From IMG/VR virus record IMGVR_UViG_3300007276_000323, positions 1 to 23,036 of that record: 23,036 nucleotides of DNA. One strand, written 5' to 3'. The stretch's first letter is position 1. Each line of letters starts with the position of its first letter. This DNA is from a virus. Under the pieces are notes generated by a model, which had not been told where the DNA came from, did no database searches, and saw nothing but the letters and a program-made list of their open reading frames with translations. Shown in pieces: positions 4,616 to 11,518 of this stretch. The translations under genes were made by a program, and so were the position numbers.

Positions 4616-4692
4616 TATTTTCTTTTTTGTTTTGCTAATTCGTTTCCAATAATTTGAATGTTTTGAAATAAATGTGAGAAAAATGTTTTCAT
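4615..4692 (-). CDS. Micropeptide, 25 aa
   Basis: ATG 4692 to TAA 4615, reading MKTFFSHLFQNIQIIGNELA, then KQKRK. It is an amphipathic helix with a strongly basic C-terminus. It is the only frame between repeat copies 7 and 6, so if copy 7 is a promoter this is its immediate product. It may instead be a leader or non-coding transcript. Confidence 0.4.
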   Translation of the reverse strand: MKTFFSHLFQNIQIIGNELAKQKRK

Positions 4693-4724
4693 AATATAGA
4701 ATTTAATTTGTTTGTTTATACATA

Positions 4725-4759
4725 TATATTATCTAAAATCGCTCGTATTCGCTTTGCAA
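4725..4759 (-). promoter_or_regulatory. 35-bp promoter-like repeat, copy 7 (most divergent)
   Basis: Minus strand: begins TTGCAAAGCGAATACG and ends GATAATATA. The GATAATATA end is intact, but the upstream half is the most diverged. It is the outermost copy, closest to the G-rich divergent region, with no gene overlapping its start. Confidence 0.6.
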
Positions 4760-4782
4760 ACGAAACGAAATGAAAATATGAA

Positions 4783-4842
4783 GGCGGGGGCGGGTAAACG
4801 ATTTGGCTTTTGTGAGGGAGGAGGGGGAGGGGGTAGGTGGGG
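4783..4842 (+). other. G-rich tract with predicted G-quadruplex in the divergent intergenic region
   Basis: In otherwise AT-rich DNA, the plus strand carries GGCGGGGGCGGG (4783-4794). After a short T-rich spacer come four runs of at least three G: 4816-4818, 4823-4827, 4829-4833 and 4839-4842, with loops of 4, 1 and 5 nt. This meets the standard G3+ N1-7 quadruplex pattern. It sits between the leftward and rightward gene sets, upstream of the TATAAT at 4863-4868. Candidate roles are a replication origin, a transcription switch or a packaging signal; the sequence does not decide between them. Confidence 0.6.
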
Positions 4843-4862
4843 CTACGCTATACCCCTATATT

Positions 4863-4868
4863 TATAAT
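4863..4868 (+). promoter_or_regulatory. TATAAT -10-like box facing the rightward genes
   Basis: A perfect TATAAT lies 27 nt before the first rightward ATG (4895). No TTGACA-type -35 or Bacteroidota TTTG element is obvious upstream, where the G-rich tract lies. Immediately after it is a small hairpin, CACTT-TTTT-AAGTG (4870-4883). Weak promoter call resting on position and one box. Confidence 0.35.
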
Positions 4869-4894
4869 GCACTTTTTTAAGTGATACTATAGTC

Positions 4895-5083
4895 ATGACA
4901 TATAAAATGAATGGCCCTCTGTTCTTCAACGACCCTGACAATAAGAAGGAAGTACGTAGAGAGAACAAGCAACTCAGAAAAATTAAGCGTTTAAAAAAGC
5001 TTGAAGCTAAAGGCAAAACTGATACTAAAAGATACCGTAAGCTAAAAGAAAAAGTTTACAATCCTTTTCCTAACGAAAAATAA
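4895..5083 (+). CDS. Small basic protein with N-terminal YKMN motif, 62 aa
   Basis: A 62-residue, very basic protein starting MTYKMNGPLFFND. The remainder is a Lys/Arg-rich charged helix (KKEVRRENKQLRKIKRLKKL). The N-terminal YKMNGP motif is shared with the 109-aa product at 9964-10293 (PYKMNRP). I recall the same kind of short motif in many uncultured marine phage proteins. A DNA-binding or virion-packaged peptide is plausible; nothing proves either. It is the first gene of the rightward set and ends 2 nt before the next ATG. Confidence 0.65.
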   Translation: MTYKMNGPLFFNDPDNKKEVRRENKQLRKIKRLKKLEAKGKTDTKRYRKLKEKVYNPFPNEK

Positions 5084-5085
5084 AT

Positions 5086-6159
5086 ATGGCAAAAAGACTA
5101 AAGAATAGAAGCATGTCTATGTATCGCGGACCATTATCTAAGATGATAGACGACGCAGTAAATGATCGCATAGCAGCTCTTAAAAAGACAGAAGGAGAAG
5201 AAGAAGATATGATATATGACATGTCAGGTGTAGAAGGAAAAACTAAACATGTTGAATTTGATTCAGATGACACTAAGCTTTCGGATGATTGGTATGCACA
5301 GAACACTAGCTACGGAAGCGAAGAAGAGTTTAAGAAAAACTTAGGTCAAGAGCAAGTAGATATTGCAGAAAATAGAGAAGCGTCTAATAGGTTTTACAAC
5401 GATGCAAACAAGGTTGATTTTGAAAACATGAGTGACATACAGCGAGAAACCTTATCAAGTATGTACGGAAAGCAAGTTGACAACTTAGACGTATATGAAA
5501 AAGACGGTAAGTTCTACGTTGATCAAGGAACTCACATGGGTAACGAAAAAGGATTTACTAATCCAATTGAAATAACAGACCCTGCTTTTCAAACGCCAGA
5601 TCAAGCTTCTGCACAAGCAGGAGAGCAAGAAGCTCCTCAAGGAGGAAATCCAGTAACAGTAGCTCAACTATTCAACGTTAATCCAGAAACAGTTACTACA
5701 AATAGCGAAGACAGAACTTTGTTAAGTCAGTTTAGCGAAAGCAACCCAAGCTTTGACTGGATGCAAGACGAAAAGAAAGTGCAGAAAGCTCGAAAGTTGT
5801 ATGAAAAATACAAGAAAAACGCAACTAATTCAAGAGGTAAGAATATAAGTTTCTTTGAGTATTCAATGAAACATTTACCTCAGAAAGTGCACGGTGGAGA
5901 AAAAGGAAGCTTAAACGTGTCTGCTAAATCATGGGAGACTAAAAACAAGCCTGGCAAAGAAGGTGGTAGCGGTGAAGGTTTACAAGGTGGGTCTAAGTCA
6001 AGTGTGACGGCTTCGTATGTAAAAGATAAAGGCTCTTGGAGAGACGGCGTAAGAGAAGCTTCTGAAGCACCTGATCCAGCTCCTACAAATAAGTTGAAGT
6101 ACGCTAATCCAAATCATGTGCTCAACAAAAGAACAATGTCATTTAGAAGAAAGCGATGA
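5086..6159 (+). CDS. Hydrophilic low-complexity protein, 357 aa; possible virion cargo or structural protein
   Basis: A 357-residue protein with no membrane segment. The N-terminus is basic (MAKRLKNRSMSMYRGPLSKM), residues 40-110 are acidic and Asp/Glu/Asn-rich, the middle is Gln/Ala/Pro-rich, a helical charged stretch (KKVQKARKLYEKYKKNATN) lies near 230-250, and the C-terminal ~80 residues are Gly/Ser/Lys-rich, ending in NKRTMSFRRKR. This looks intrinsically disordered, without catalytic motifs. Such proteins in podovirus-like phages are often internal virion or ejection proteins, which would fit the basic termini, but that is inference. The next gene overlaps it by 4 nt (ATGA). Confidence 0.7.
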   Translation: MAKRLKNRSMSMYRGPLSKMIDDAVNDRIAALKKTEGEEEDMIYDMSGVEGKTKHVEFDSDDTKLSDDWYAQNTSYGSEEEFKKNLGQEQVDIAENREASNRFYNDANKVDFENMSDIQRETLSSMYGKQVDNLDVYEKDGKFYVDQGTHMGNEKGFTNPIEITDPAFQTPDQASAQAGEQEAPQGGNPVTVAQLFNVNPETVTTNSEDRTLLSQFSESNPSFDWMQDEKKVQKARKLYEKYKKNATNSRGKNISFFEYSMKHLPQKVHGGEKGSLNVSAKSWETKNKPGKEGGSGEGLQGGSKSSVTASYVKDKGSWRDGVREASEAPDPAPTNKLKYANPNHVLNKRTMSFRRKR

Positions 6160-6347
6160 GAACTAAAAGAATAATGCATGGTAAAAGGCGTAAAAGATCT
6201 AGCTGTTTGAAAAAGACAGAAGAGATTAAAATAGCGATGCCAGAACCTAACTACGCTCCTACTGAAGATACTAAGTTTAATCCAATGGATCAAGCGTCTA
6301 GCGGATTATCACAAAATAAAATGAATATAGAACGAGATAAACAATAA
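6156..6347 (+). CDS. Small basic hypothetical protein, 63 aa
   Basis: A 63-residue protein starting MRTKRIMHGKRRKRSSCLKK, with an extremely basic first 20 residues and a Pro/Gln-rich tail ending GLSQNKMNIERDKQ. It overlaps the preceding gene by 4 nt and is followed 3 nt later by another small basic gene. The basic N-terminus suggests nucleic-acid binding or packaging with DNA. No family recognised. Confidence 0.6.
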   Translation: MRTKRIMHGKRRKRSSCLKKTEEIKIAMPEPNYAPTEDTKFNPMDQASSGLSQNKMNIERDKQ

Positions 6348-6350
6348 ATT

Positions 6351-6530
6351 ATGGGATTAAAGAACAAGCAAACAAGATATAAGAAGCTACCAGGCGTAGG
6401 ATGCTCACCTACAAAACTTTTCGGTATGGGATTAGTAGGTAAAGCAGCACAGGCTATAGCTCCTGGAGCAGTAGATAAGATGAAAGGGACAAAACTTGGC
6501 GGTATGCTTGGTAAATTCATGGGAATTTAA
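6351..6530 (+). CDS. Small basic hypothetical protein, 59 aa
   Basis: ATG 6351 to TAA 6530. It starts MGLKNKQTRYKKLPGVGCSP, continues TKLFGMGLVGKAAQAIAPGA and ends MLGKFMGI. The N-terminal third is basic; the rest is Gly/Ala/Met-rich, with a weakly hydrophobic segment (residues 23-40) that could associate with membrane. It sits in the run of small basic genes, 3 nt after its neighbour, and reads without interruption. Function unknown; membrane-active or virion peptide are possibilities. Confidence 0.55.
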   Translation: MGLKNKQTRYKKLPGVGCSPTKLFGMGLVGKAAQAIAPGAVDKMKGTKLGGMLGKFMGI

Positions 6531-6578
6531 GGTGACTATACTACCGTAAACTAATTATTAACCAATACATAAACCAAA

Positions 6579-6875
6579 ATGACGTATTTGTATTACAAAA
6601 CTAGTACGTGGACCGGAAATCCACAAATTAACGACAAAACCAAGGGCCAATGGGAACACCTTGCAGACAAAAAGAACTGGAGAATTACCCAATTACCCAA
6701 CGGTTACTACCAAACAGAGGTAAATCACCCTGGTGACGCAGAAAAATGGTCTGACGTTACACGCAGAGAAACTTTAGAAGGTGCAGAAAAAGCCATTGAT
6801 GGCTCAATTGAGCACTTTGAAAAGAAACTAGAGGCTACAAAAGGGCCTAAGGTGGTAAAAACTTTTGAAAAATAA
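6579..6875 (+). CDS. Hypothetical protein, 98 aa
   Basis: A 98-residue protein starting MTYLYYKTSTWTGNPQINDK. Aromatic residues are dense (WEHLADKKNWRITQLPNGYYQTEV), followed by a helical region (RETLEGAEKAIDGSIEHFEKKLEATKG). It looks like a small soluble alpha/beta protein. It is separated from the previous gene by 48 nt of A/T-rich leader and precedes groEL by 26 nt, so it may share groEL's transcript. I believe similar proteins occur in uncultured marine phages, without known function. Confidence 0.65.
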   Translation: MTYLYYKTSTWTGNPQINDKTKGQWEHLADKKNWRITQLPNGYYQTEVNHPGDAEKWSDVTRRETLEGAEKAIDGSIEHFEKKLEATKGPKVVKTFEK

Positions 6876-6901
6876 GTAGTAATTTAATTTAATTTAATAT
6901 A

Positions 6902-8470
6902 ATGGAATACAATCTCCCTAGCGAGATCGTCAAAGACCTTAATTTTGGCGATGAGGCTAAAAATCGCGTCATTTCTGGCGTAAACAAACTAGCAAAAGCA
7001 GTAAAATCTACACTCGGTGCGTCTGGTAAGTGCGTAATTTACGAAGATTCGCGAGGTAACCCGGTAATTACTAAAGATGGCGTTACTGTGGCGCAGTCAG
7101 TAGTGTTATTTGACCCTGTAGAAAACATCGGAGCTACGCTTATTAAAGAAGCTGCTAGCAATACAGTGCGTGAAGCGGGTGATGGTACGACTACCGCCAC
7201 TGTTTTAGCAGAATCAATACTTACACATGTCTATAACTCTATGGACAAAGCTACAATTAGAGAAATAAAGCAAGGTATGCAGTCTGGTCTAGACAAAGTC
7301 ATGAAATATTTAGACTCCATCAAAATAGAAGTAGACTCTGACATGCTTAACAACGTAGCTACTATCAGTTGTAACAACGATAAAAAGCTTGGAACGATTA
7401 TAGCAGAAGCTTATACGTCTGTAGGTAAAGACGGTGTTGTGCTTATGGAAGGTTCTGGCACAGATGAAACTTACGTAGACACTGTAGATGGTATACAATT
7501 TGATTGCGCACTAACATCTCCACACTTTGTTACTAATACTGACAAGCAGAAAGCAGAGTTAGATAATCCTCTAGTGTTGATATGCACGTCTGAGATACCT
7601 AACATGCGTAAGATACAGAATATACTAGAGCATGTTATCAAGCAGAACAGATCACTATTAATAGTAGCGCCAGTATCTCAACAAGTTAAATCATCTTTAT
7701 TGATGAACAAAGTAAAAGGTAATATTAAAGTAAATATTATTGACTTACCAGGATTTGGCCCTACTAGAAACGACACTTGTCAAGATCTAGCCATAATGAC
7801 AGGTGCTACTCTATTTAACGAAGAGCTAGGTGATGATTTAGAAATGATGTCATCAGATCATCTTGGTGAAGCTGACTATGCAGAAACAGATGATAAGAAT
7901 ACTGTTATAACGTTAGATGTTGATGTAGAAGCTATAGGTGAACGCATCGATCAAGTAAACAAACAAATCGCAGATGAGAAAAATAGTTTCATTAAAAAGA
8001 AGCTGGAACAAAGATTGTCTATGCTATCGGGTAGTGTTGGAATTATCCGCGTTGGGGCAAACTCTAAAGTTGAGCTTAAAGAAAAGAAAGACAGGGTCGA
8101 GGATGCGATTTATGCTACAAAGGCTGCGTTGAAAGAAGGTATAGTACCAGGGGGCGGCGTTGCCCTCCTTAATGCATCTCAAAAAATTTCGACCGACGAT
8201 GTCGGTGAAGAATTACTACTCAAAGCTATTAGAGCTCCTTTTGATACTATATTAGCTAACGCTGGTATATTTATAGACAAAGAGTCTGTAGATCATGAAG
8301 GTTATGGAAGAGACGCTATAACTAGTGAACGTATTAACATGGTTAAATCTGGTATCATAGATCCAGTGCTTGTAACTAAATCTGCTTTAAAAAACGCGGT
8401 GAGCGTAGTATCTACTATTATCTCTGCTGATTGTGTAATCTCAAACGTACGAGTAAATGAAAGCAGTTAA
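6902..8470 (+). CDS. groEL: GroEL-type chaperonin (60 kDa family), phage-encoded
   Basis: At 522 residues this is close to bacterial GroEL (about 540). It is an ATP-driven protein-folding chamber subunit in the cytoplasm. Visible family features in order: STLGASGK at 36-43, TKDGVTVAQ at 57-65, the nucleotide motif [13 protein letters not shown] at 92-104 (Asp94 = GroEL Asp87), the apical domain at about 195-380, and [20 protein letters not shown] at 399-418 with Asp401 matching catalytic Asp398. The C-terminal Gly-Gly-Met repeat tail of bacterial GroEL is absent; the protein ends VRVNESS. The A/T-rich leader (TTTAATTTAATTTAATATA) has no Shine-Dalgarno. The GroES gene overlaps its end by 14 nt. 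All catalytic residues look intact, so it is probably active, presumably for folding capsid or other virion proteins. Confidence 0.95.
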   Translation: MEYNLPSEIVKDLNFGDEAKNRVISGVNKLAKAVKSTLGASGKCVIYEDSRGNPVITKDGVTVAQSVVLFDPVENIGATLIKEAASNTVREAGDGTTTATVLAESILTHVYNSMDKATIREIKQGMQSGLDKVMKYLDSIKIEVDSDMLNNVATISCNNDKKLGTIIAEAYTSVGKDGVVLMEGSGTDETYVDTVDGIQFDCALTSPHFVTNTDKQKAELDNPLVLICTSEIPNMRKIQNILEHVIKQNRSLLIVAPVSQQVKSSLLMNKVKGNIKVNIIDLPGFGPTRNDTCQDLAIMTGATLFNEELGDDLEMMSSDHLGEADYAETDDKNTVITLDVDVEAIGERIDQVNKQIADEKNSFIKKKLEQRLSMLSGSVGIIRVGANSKVELKEKKDRVEDAIYATKAALKEGIVPGGGVALLNASQKISTDDVGEELLLKAIRAPFDTILANAGIFIDKESVDHEGYGRDAITSERINMVKSGIIDPVLVTKSALKNAVSVVSTIISADCVISNVRVNESS

Positions 8471-8714
8471 TCATTACGTAGTAGTAGATCGTATAAAAGA
8501 AAAGCCTGTAACAAAAGGTGGGCTTATACTTGATGAAGTTAGAGACGAAGAGATCAGATACTTCAAAGGTAGAGTTATTTCTATAGGTAATCTAGTAGAA
8601 GTAATTAAACAAGAGGATGTGGTGTGGTATGATAGACACGCTGGCCATGTAATAGAATATGACGGTAAGTTTTATTTTGTTATAAAGTCAAGTGATATTG
8701 TATTAGTAGATTAA
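8457..8714 (+). CDS. groES: GroES-type co-chaperonin, phage-encoded
   Basis: An 85-residue protein, slightly shorter than GroES (about 97). The GroES pattern is visible: an initial strand ([13 protein letters not shown]), a mobile-loop region (KEKPVTKGGLILDEV, where GGLIL matches the GGIVL GroEL-binding tripeptide region), then FKGRVISIGN, DVVWYDRHAGHVI and the terminal strand FVIKSSDIVLVD. It caps the GroEL ring during folding. It overlaps groEL by 14 nt and lies downstream of it, the reverse of the usual bacterial groES-groEL order. The partner is almost certainly the adjacent GroEL. Confidence 0.85.
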   Translation: MKAVNHYVVVDRIKEKPVTKGGLILDEVRDEEIRYFKGRVISIGNLVEVIKQEDVVWYDRHAGHVIEYDGKFYFVIKSSDIVLVD

Positions 8715-8788
8715 ACATAAACTATAAACCATAGTCCTTAAACTTAAAATCACAATCAATTAATTATTAATCATTAAAAATTTTAAAA

Positions 8789-9148
8789 ATGAAAAAATTT
8801 TTGTATTTTGCTTCTGCAGCAGCTGACTCTGACGCTGCTACTGAAGAAGTAGTGTGTTTTCCTGCTGATCAATTATCTCACCTTGAGATGGCAACAGCAA
8901 CTCAATTAAGAGTTTATTTTGAGTCTAGTCAAGAAAATGACGCTGACTCAGGTATAGATGCAGCTCACGCTGTACTTACTATTACTTCTGGTAAGCACAA
9001 AGAAGTTATTGAAGCTATTACTGGAGCTATTGCTAGCGCTAATGCTATTAACGCTCCTATGATTGTTGTAGCTGACAGTGAAAACGGTGTATTTATTGAT
9101 TCAGGTATTACAGCTTGCGCTTCGATTGCAATAGTTGATGCTTCGTAA
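8789..9148 (+). CDS. Conserved phage hypothetical protein, 119 aa, probably virion-associated
   Basis: A 119-residue acidic, Ala/Ser-rich protein starting MKKFLYFASAAADSDAATEE, with VCFPADQLSHLEMATATQLR, YFESSQENDADSGID, VLTITSGKHKEVIEAI and IVVADSENGVFIDSGI. The strand-rich pattern (RVYFESS, AVLTITSG, MIVVADSE, ASIAIVDAS) suits a small beta-sandwich such as a capsid-decorating protein. I recall close relatives next to capsid genes of uncultured marine phages, without known function. It has its own 74-nt A/T-rich leader, typical here of well-expressed genes. The N-terminus resembles a weak signal peptide but contains Asp early, so export is unlikely. Confidence 0.65.
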   Translation: MKKFLYFASAAADSDAATEEVVCFPADQLSHLEMATATQLRVYFESSQENDADSGIDAAHAVLTITSGKHKEVIEAITGAIASANAINAPMIVVADSENGVFIDSGITACASIAIVDAS

Positions 9149-9151
9149 TAA

Positions 9152-9592
9152 ATGCGATTAACATCTCACGATTTACGTGAATTACAAATCCTTAAGTACT
9201 ACAGGCTCACAAGGAAGTGGGCCTGTAAGACTTACGGGTTAACAGACGCAGACTTAGAGCTCTTAATATATTTAGACTGTAAGAAGCGTTTTACAAGACA
9301 AGAATTTATAGATGGTACTTATACCATGAGCTGGGATAAAACCCGGTGGGACAAACTAAGAAAGCTAGGCTGGATAGAGGTGTGGCGTCATCGAAATCGA
9401 ACTACGATTAAGTACAGCGTTTTTAAAACTTCTTTTAAATGCAGCCAGCTAATAAGTAGAATATACAGGATCTTACTCGGAGAAGAAGACTTGCCAGTAT
9501 CAGATCGAAGCGTGTTCTACAATAATAAGTCATATACAGATAAAGTTTATAATAAAGCTATTGACGATATGATAAAAGACCCAACAAGATAA
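9152..9592 (+). CDS. Winged-helix-like DNA-binding protein, 146 aa
   Basis: A 146-residue basic protein starting MRLTSHDLRELQILKYYRLT. The layout is that of a winged helix of the MarR type: helices (ELQILKYYRLTRKWACKTYG), LTDADLELLIYLDCKKRFT, then a recognition-like region (SWDKTRWDKLRKLGWIEVWR) and a wing strand pair (HRNRTTIKYSVFK). The C-terminal YTDKVYNKAIDDM helix is family-specific. Likely a phage transcription regulator, perhaps for the late genes. It shares a 1-nt boundary with the following peptidase gene and starts 3 nt after the previous stop, so it is in an operon. The fold is inferred by eye. Confidence 0.6.
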   Translation: MRLTSHDLRELQILKYYRLTRKWACKTYGLTDADLELLIYLDCKKRFTRQEFIDGTYTMSWDKTRWDKLRKLGWIEVWRHRNRTTIKYSVFKTSFKCSQLISRIYRILLGEEDLPVSDRSVFYNNKSYTDKVYNKAIDDMIKDPTR

Positions 9593-9960
9593 TGGCTTTT
9601 AAACTAGGTAGCAAACGAGGTAATACTGATAACAAGTTAAACATAGGTGGAAAATCCAATGTTGTAGGTGGTATCAGAGTAGAGTTTACCGAGCTACCAG
9701 AAGGTATTATGGGTGAAGCTCACAAAGAAGGAGTCATATACATTAATGACAATATTGAAAAAGACAGTGAGCAATACAACAGAGTTCTACAACACGAGAT
9801 GAAACACATGGTTCACATGAAGCTCGGTAGAGTAGATTACGACGATAATTATGTTTACTGGGATGGCGGTGCATACCCTAGAAAAGATGGTTATATAGAA
9901 TACGAAGGTGAAATGTACCCTGAAGGCGATATAGAGTTGCCGTGGGAATTTAAAGATTAA
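9592..9960 (+). CDS. Small zinc metallopeptidase-like protein, 122 aa
   Basis: A 122-residue protein with the gluzincin motif HEMKH at 68-72 (HExxH; His68 and His72 zinc ligands, Glu69 catalytic). The motif sits in a helix (YNRVLQHEMKHMVHMKLGRV) preceded by a strand, YINDNIEKDSE, as in minimal metallopeptidases. The C-terminal part (YPRKDGYIEYEGEMYPEGD, then ELPWEFKD) is acidic and aromatic, with a conserved-looking LPWE end. I recall such short HExxH proteins in marine phage late regions. Possible roles are virion protein maturation or lysis; the neighbourhood does not decide. The third zinc ligand is not obvious. Confidence 0.65.
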   Translation: MAFKLGSKRGNTDNKLNIGGKSNVVGGIRVEFTELPEGIMGEAHKEGVIYINDNIEKDSEQYNRVLQHEMKHMVHMKLGRVDYDDNYVYWDGGAYPRKDGYIEYEGEMYPEGDIELPWEFKD

Positions 9961-9963
9961 GTT

Positions 9964-10293
9964 ATGCCATATAAAATGAACAGACCGGAAAACAACACAG
10001 TTGCTCCGGCATTAAAGAAAAATCACGGTGGTTATCACAAAGGACAGGTTAACGACGCTGAGGTTGAAGAAATGAATGATAACATCGCTACTGGTAAAGG
10101 TCCAGCTAAACCTAAAACCATTACAAGTGCTAGGCCTAAGCAAATAGACGTAGACGAACCTACGTTAATAGCTGCTGACGGTACTAATTCTACTGCACCT
10201 ACTTTTAGCGATTTTATTGATGAAGAAAAAAACAAGCGAAAAGATCCTGACTATAAGAAATCAAAAAAGATAAATAAAAAACTATTAGGATAA
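9964..10293 (+). CDS. Lys-rich hydrophilic protein with N-terminal YKMN motif, 109 aa
   Basis: A 109-residue, probably disordered protein starting MPYKMNRPENNTVAPALKKN, Pro/Thr/Lys-rich throughout, with a basic end (KKSKKINKKLLG). Its PYKMNRP start mirrors TYKMNGP of the 62-aa protein at 4895. Shared short N-terminal motifs on otherwise unlike hydrophilic proteins suggest a common targeting or binding signal, perhaps for packaging into the virion; this is inference. It overlaps the holin-like gene by 1 nt. Confidence 0.6.
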   Translation: MPYKMNRPENNTVAPALKKNHGGYHKGQVNDAEVEEMNDNIATGKGPAKPKTITSARPKQIDVDEPTLIAADGTNSTAPTFSDFIDEEKNKRKDPDYKKSKKINKKLLG

Positions 10294-10715
10294 TGATAAA
10301 CAACTTAATAGGAGGTTTATTCGGTAAAATAGTAGACAATGCAGAAGGCATACTTGACAAAGTTGTTACTACAGACAAAGAACGCGACGAAGCTAAGCTT
10401 GCTCTTAAAAAGTTACTTCTTGATGCAGAGCGTGAGGCGTTTGCGAAAGAAGTCGAAGATCGCAAGTCTGCAAGAGATATGTATAAAGACGATGCTATTA
10501 TTCAAAAGGTTCTAGCAACACTATTTACAGTAGCATATTTTGGTATTACATTTGTAATGTTTAATTATTTTGTTACAAAGTCAATAGACTTAGGTGAATT
10601 TGAAATAAGCTTTATATCGACGATATTTGGCGCTATGAGTGCTAAAGTAAATACAATAATAGACTTCTTCTTCGGTGGAAGCTCAAAGAAAAACGAACAA
10701 ATAAAAGAAAAATAA
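10293..10715 (+). CDS. Holin-like membrane protein, 140 aa
   Basis: A 140-residue protein: an amphipathic N-terminus (MINNLIGGLFGKIVDNAEGI), a charged helical region (30-65), then two hydrophobic segments at about 72-93 (KVLATLFTVAYFGITFVMF) and 104-127 (EISFISTIFGAMSAKVNTII), and a basic tail after DFFFGGSSKK. This is the layout of the three-helix phage holin family (Pfam holin_3TMs), whose members carry the same helical charged N-terminus and end in FFGSS plus Lys. It would permeabilise the inner membrane at the end of infection. No endolysin is recognisable next to it. Role inferred from architecture. Confidence 0.6.
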   Translation: MINNLIGGLFGKIVDNAEGILDKVVTTDKERDEAKLALKKLLLDAEREAFAKEVEDRKSARDMYKDDAIIQKVLATLFTVAYFGITFVMFNYFVTKSIDLGEFEISFISTIFGAMSAKVNTIIDFFFGGSSKKNEQIKEK

Positions 10716-10716
10716 A

Positions 10717-11490
10717 ATGACAGCTTATTTTACAAGAGAAATAAAACCTACGATAGCAGCATCAAAACAACACGCTGGTGGCTTTGGCTCAGGAACGATA
10801 GTCTTTGATTGGACAGAGTTTAAAATTCCTAGTGGTGGCGCTAAGTTGATTGGCGCTAGCATTTTAGTAAGGCCAAAAGGAGATGCTACTCCAACAGCAA
10901 ACAATGTTGCCTTAGGAGTTTTGTTTAGCAAAGGATCTTCAACTGGAGCGCCAAGTTCTTTAGGTACAGTTCAAACTGTTCTTGAAAACACTCCTAGAAA
11001 CGACTACATGGGCGTAATGGAGTTTGCTAGTGGAAACTTTGGTCCAGCTACTGGTAAAGGAACAGTAGTAGCGCAAAGCAGTGGAGCTAGCGGATCAGGC
11101 AGTTTTACTCCAATAATTTTTAGTCAAGAAAACGCAGTTCATAGATCTGCTTCAGAAGACACTTTTTATATAGCAGGCTTTTCTAACGGTAGTTTAGATT
11201 TCCAATCTATAAACGTAATTAATGACGCGGATATAAACAGTACAACACCTACAGCTATAGTAATGGCGGGCAGCAGTATGGATGTTAGAGAGCATTTTAT
11301 AGCTGGTGATATTCTACACGCGCAAGACGATGTTCTTCTTGGAACTGTAGCGTCTATTGACGACGCGGCGACAGGGCCAATAAATCTAACCACTGCAACT
11401 TCAGGAGCTGGTGATGCTACGACTGTAGCTAACGGAGATACAATTTACAACATACACCCGGTTAGAGTGTTATTACACTTTGAAAAATAA
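10717..11490 (+). CDS. Probable virion structural protein, 257 aa
   Basis: A 257-residue Gly/Ser/Thr-rich, strand-rich protein starting MTAYFTREIKPTIAASKQHA. The main part (20-185) resembles a beta-sandwich virion protein. The C-terminal part (about 190-257: HFIAGDILHAQDDVLLGTVA, SIDDAATGPINLTTA, TIYNIHPVRVLLHFEK) looks like the small beta-barrel domains seen in phage decoration proteins and as insertions in capsid proteins. No enzymatic motif. Together with the late-region position this supports a head or decoration protein. Family not known to me by name. Confidence 0.6.
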   Translation: MTAYFTREIKPTIAASKQHAGGFGSGTIVFDWTEFKIPSGGAKLIGASILVRPKGDATPTANNVALGVLFSKGSSTGAPSSLGTVQTVLENTPRNDYMGVMEFASGNFGPATGKGTVVAQSSGASGSGSFTPIIFSQENAVHRSASEDTFYIAGFSNGSLDFQSINVINDADINSTTPTAIVMAGSSMDVREHFIAGDILHAQDDVLLGTVASIDDAATGPINLTTATSGAGDATTVANGDTIYNIHPVRVLLHFEK

Positions 11491-11518
11491 ACAAAATTAA
11501 CTTAAATTAAATTAAATT

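Noticed and set aside
1246-4759. CRISPR array from the seven 35-bp repeats
   Set aside because: The spacing is irregular (hundreds of bp) and filled with genes. The repeats lie at gene starts in one orientation and there are no spacers or cas genes.
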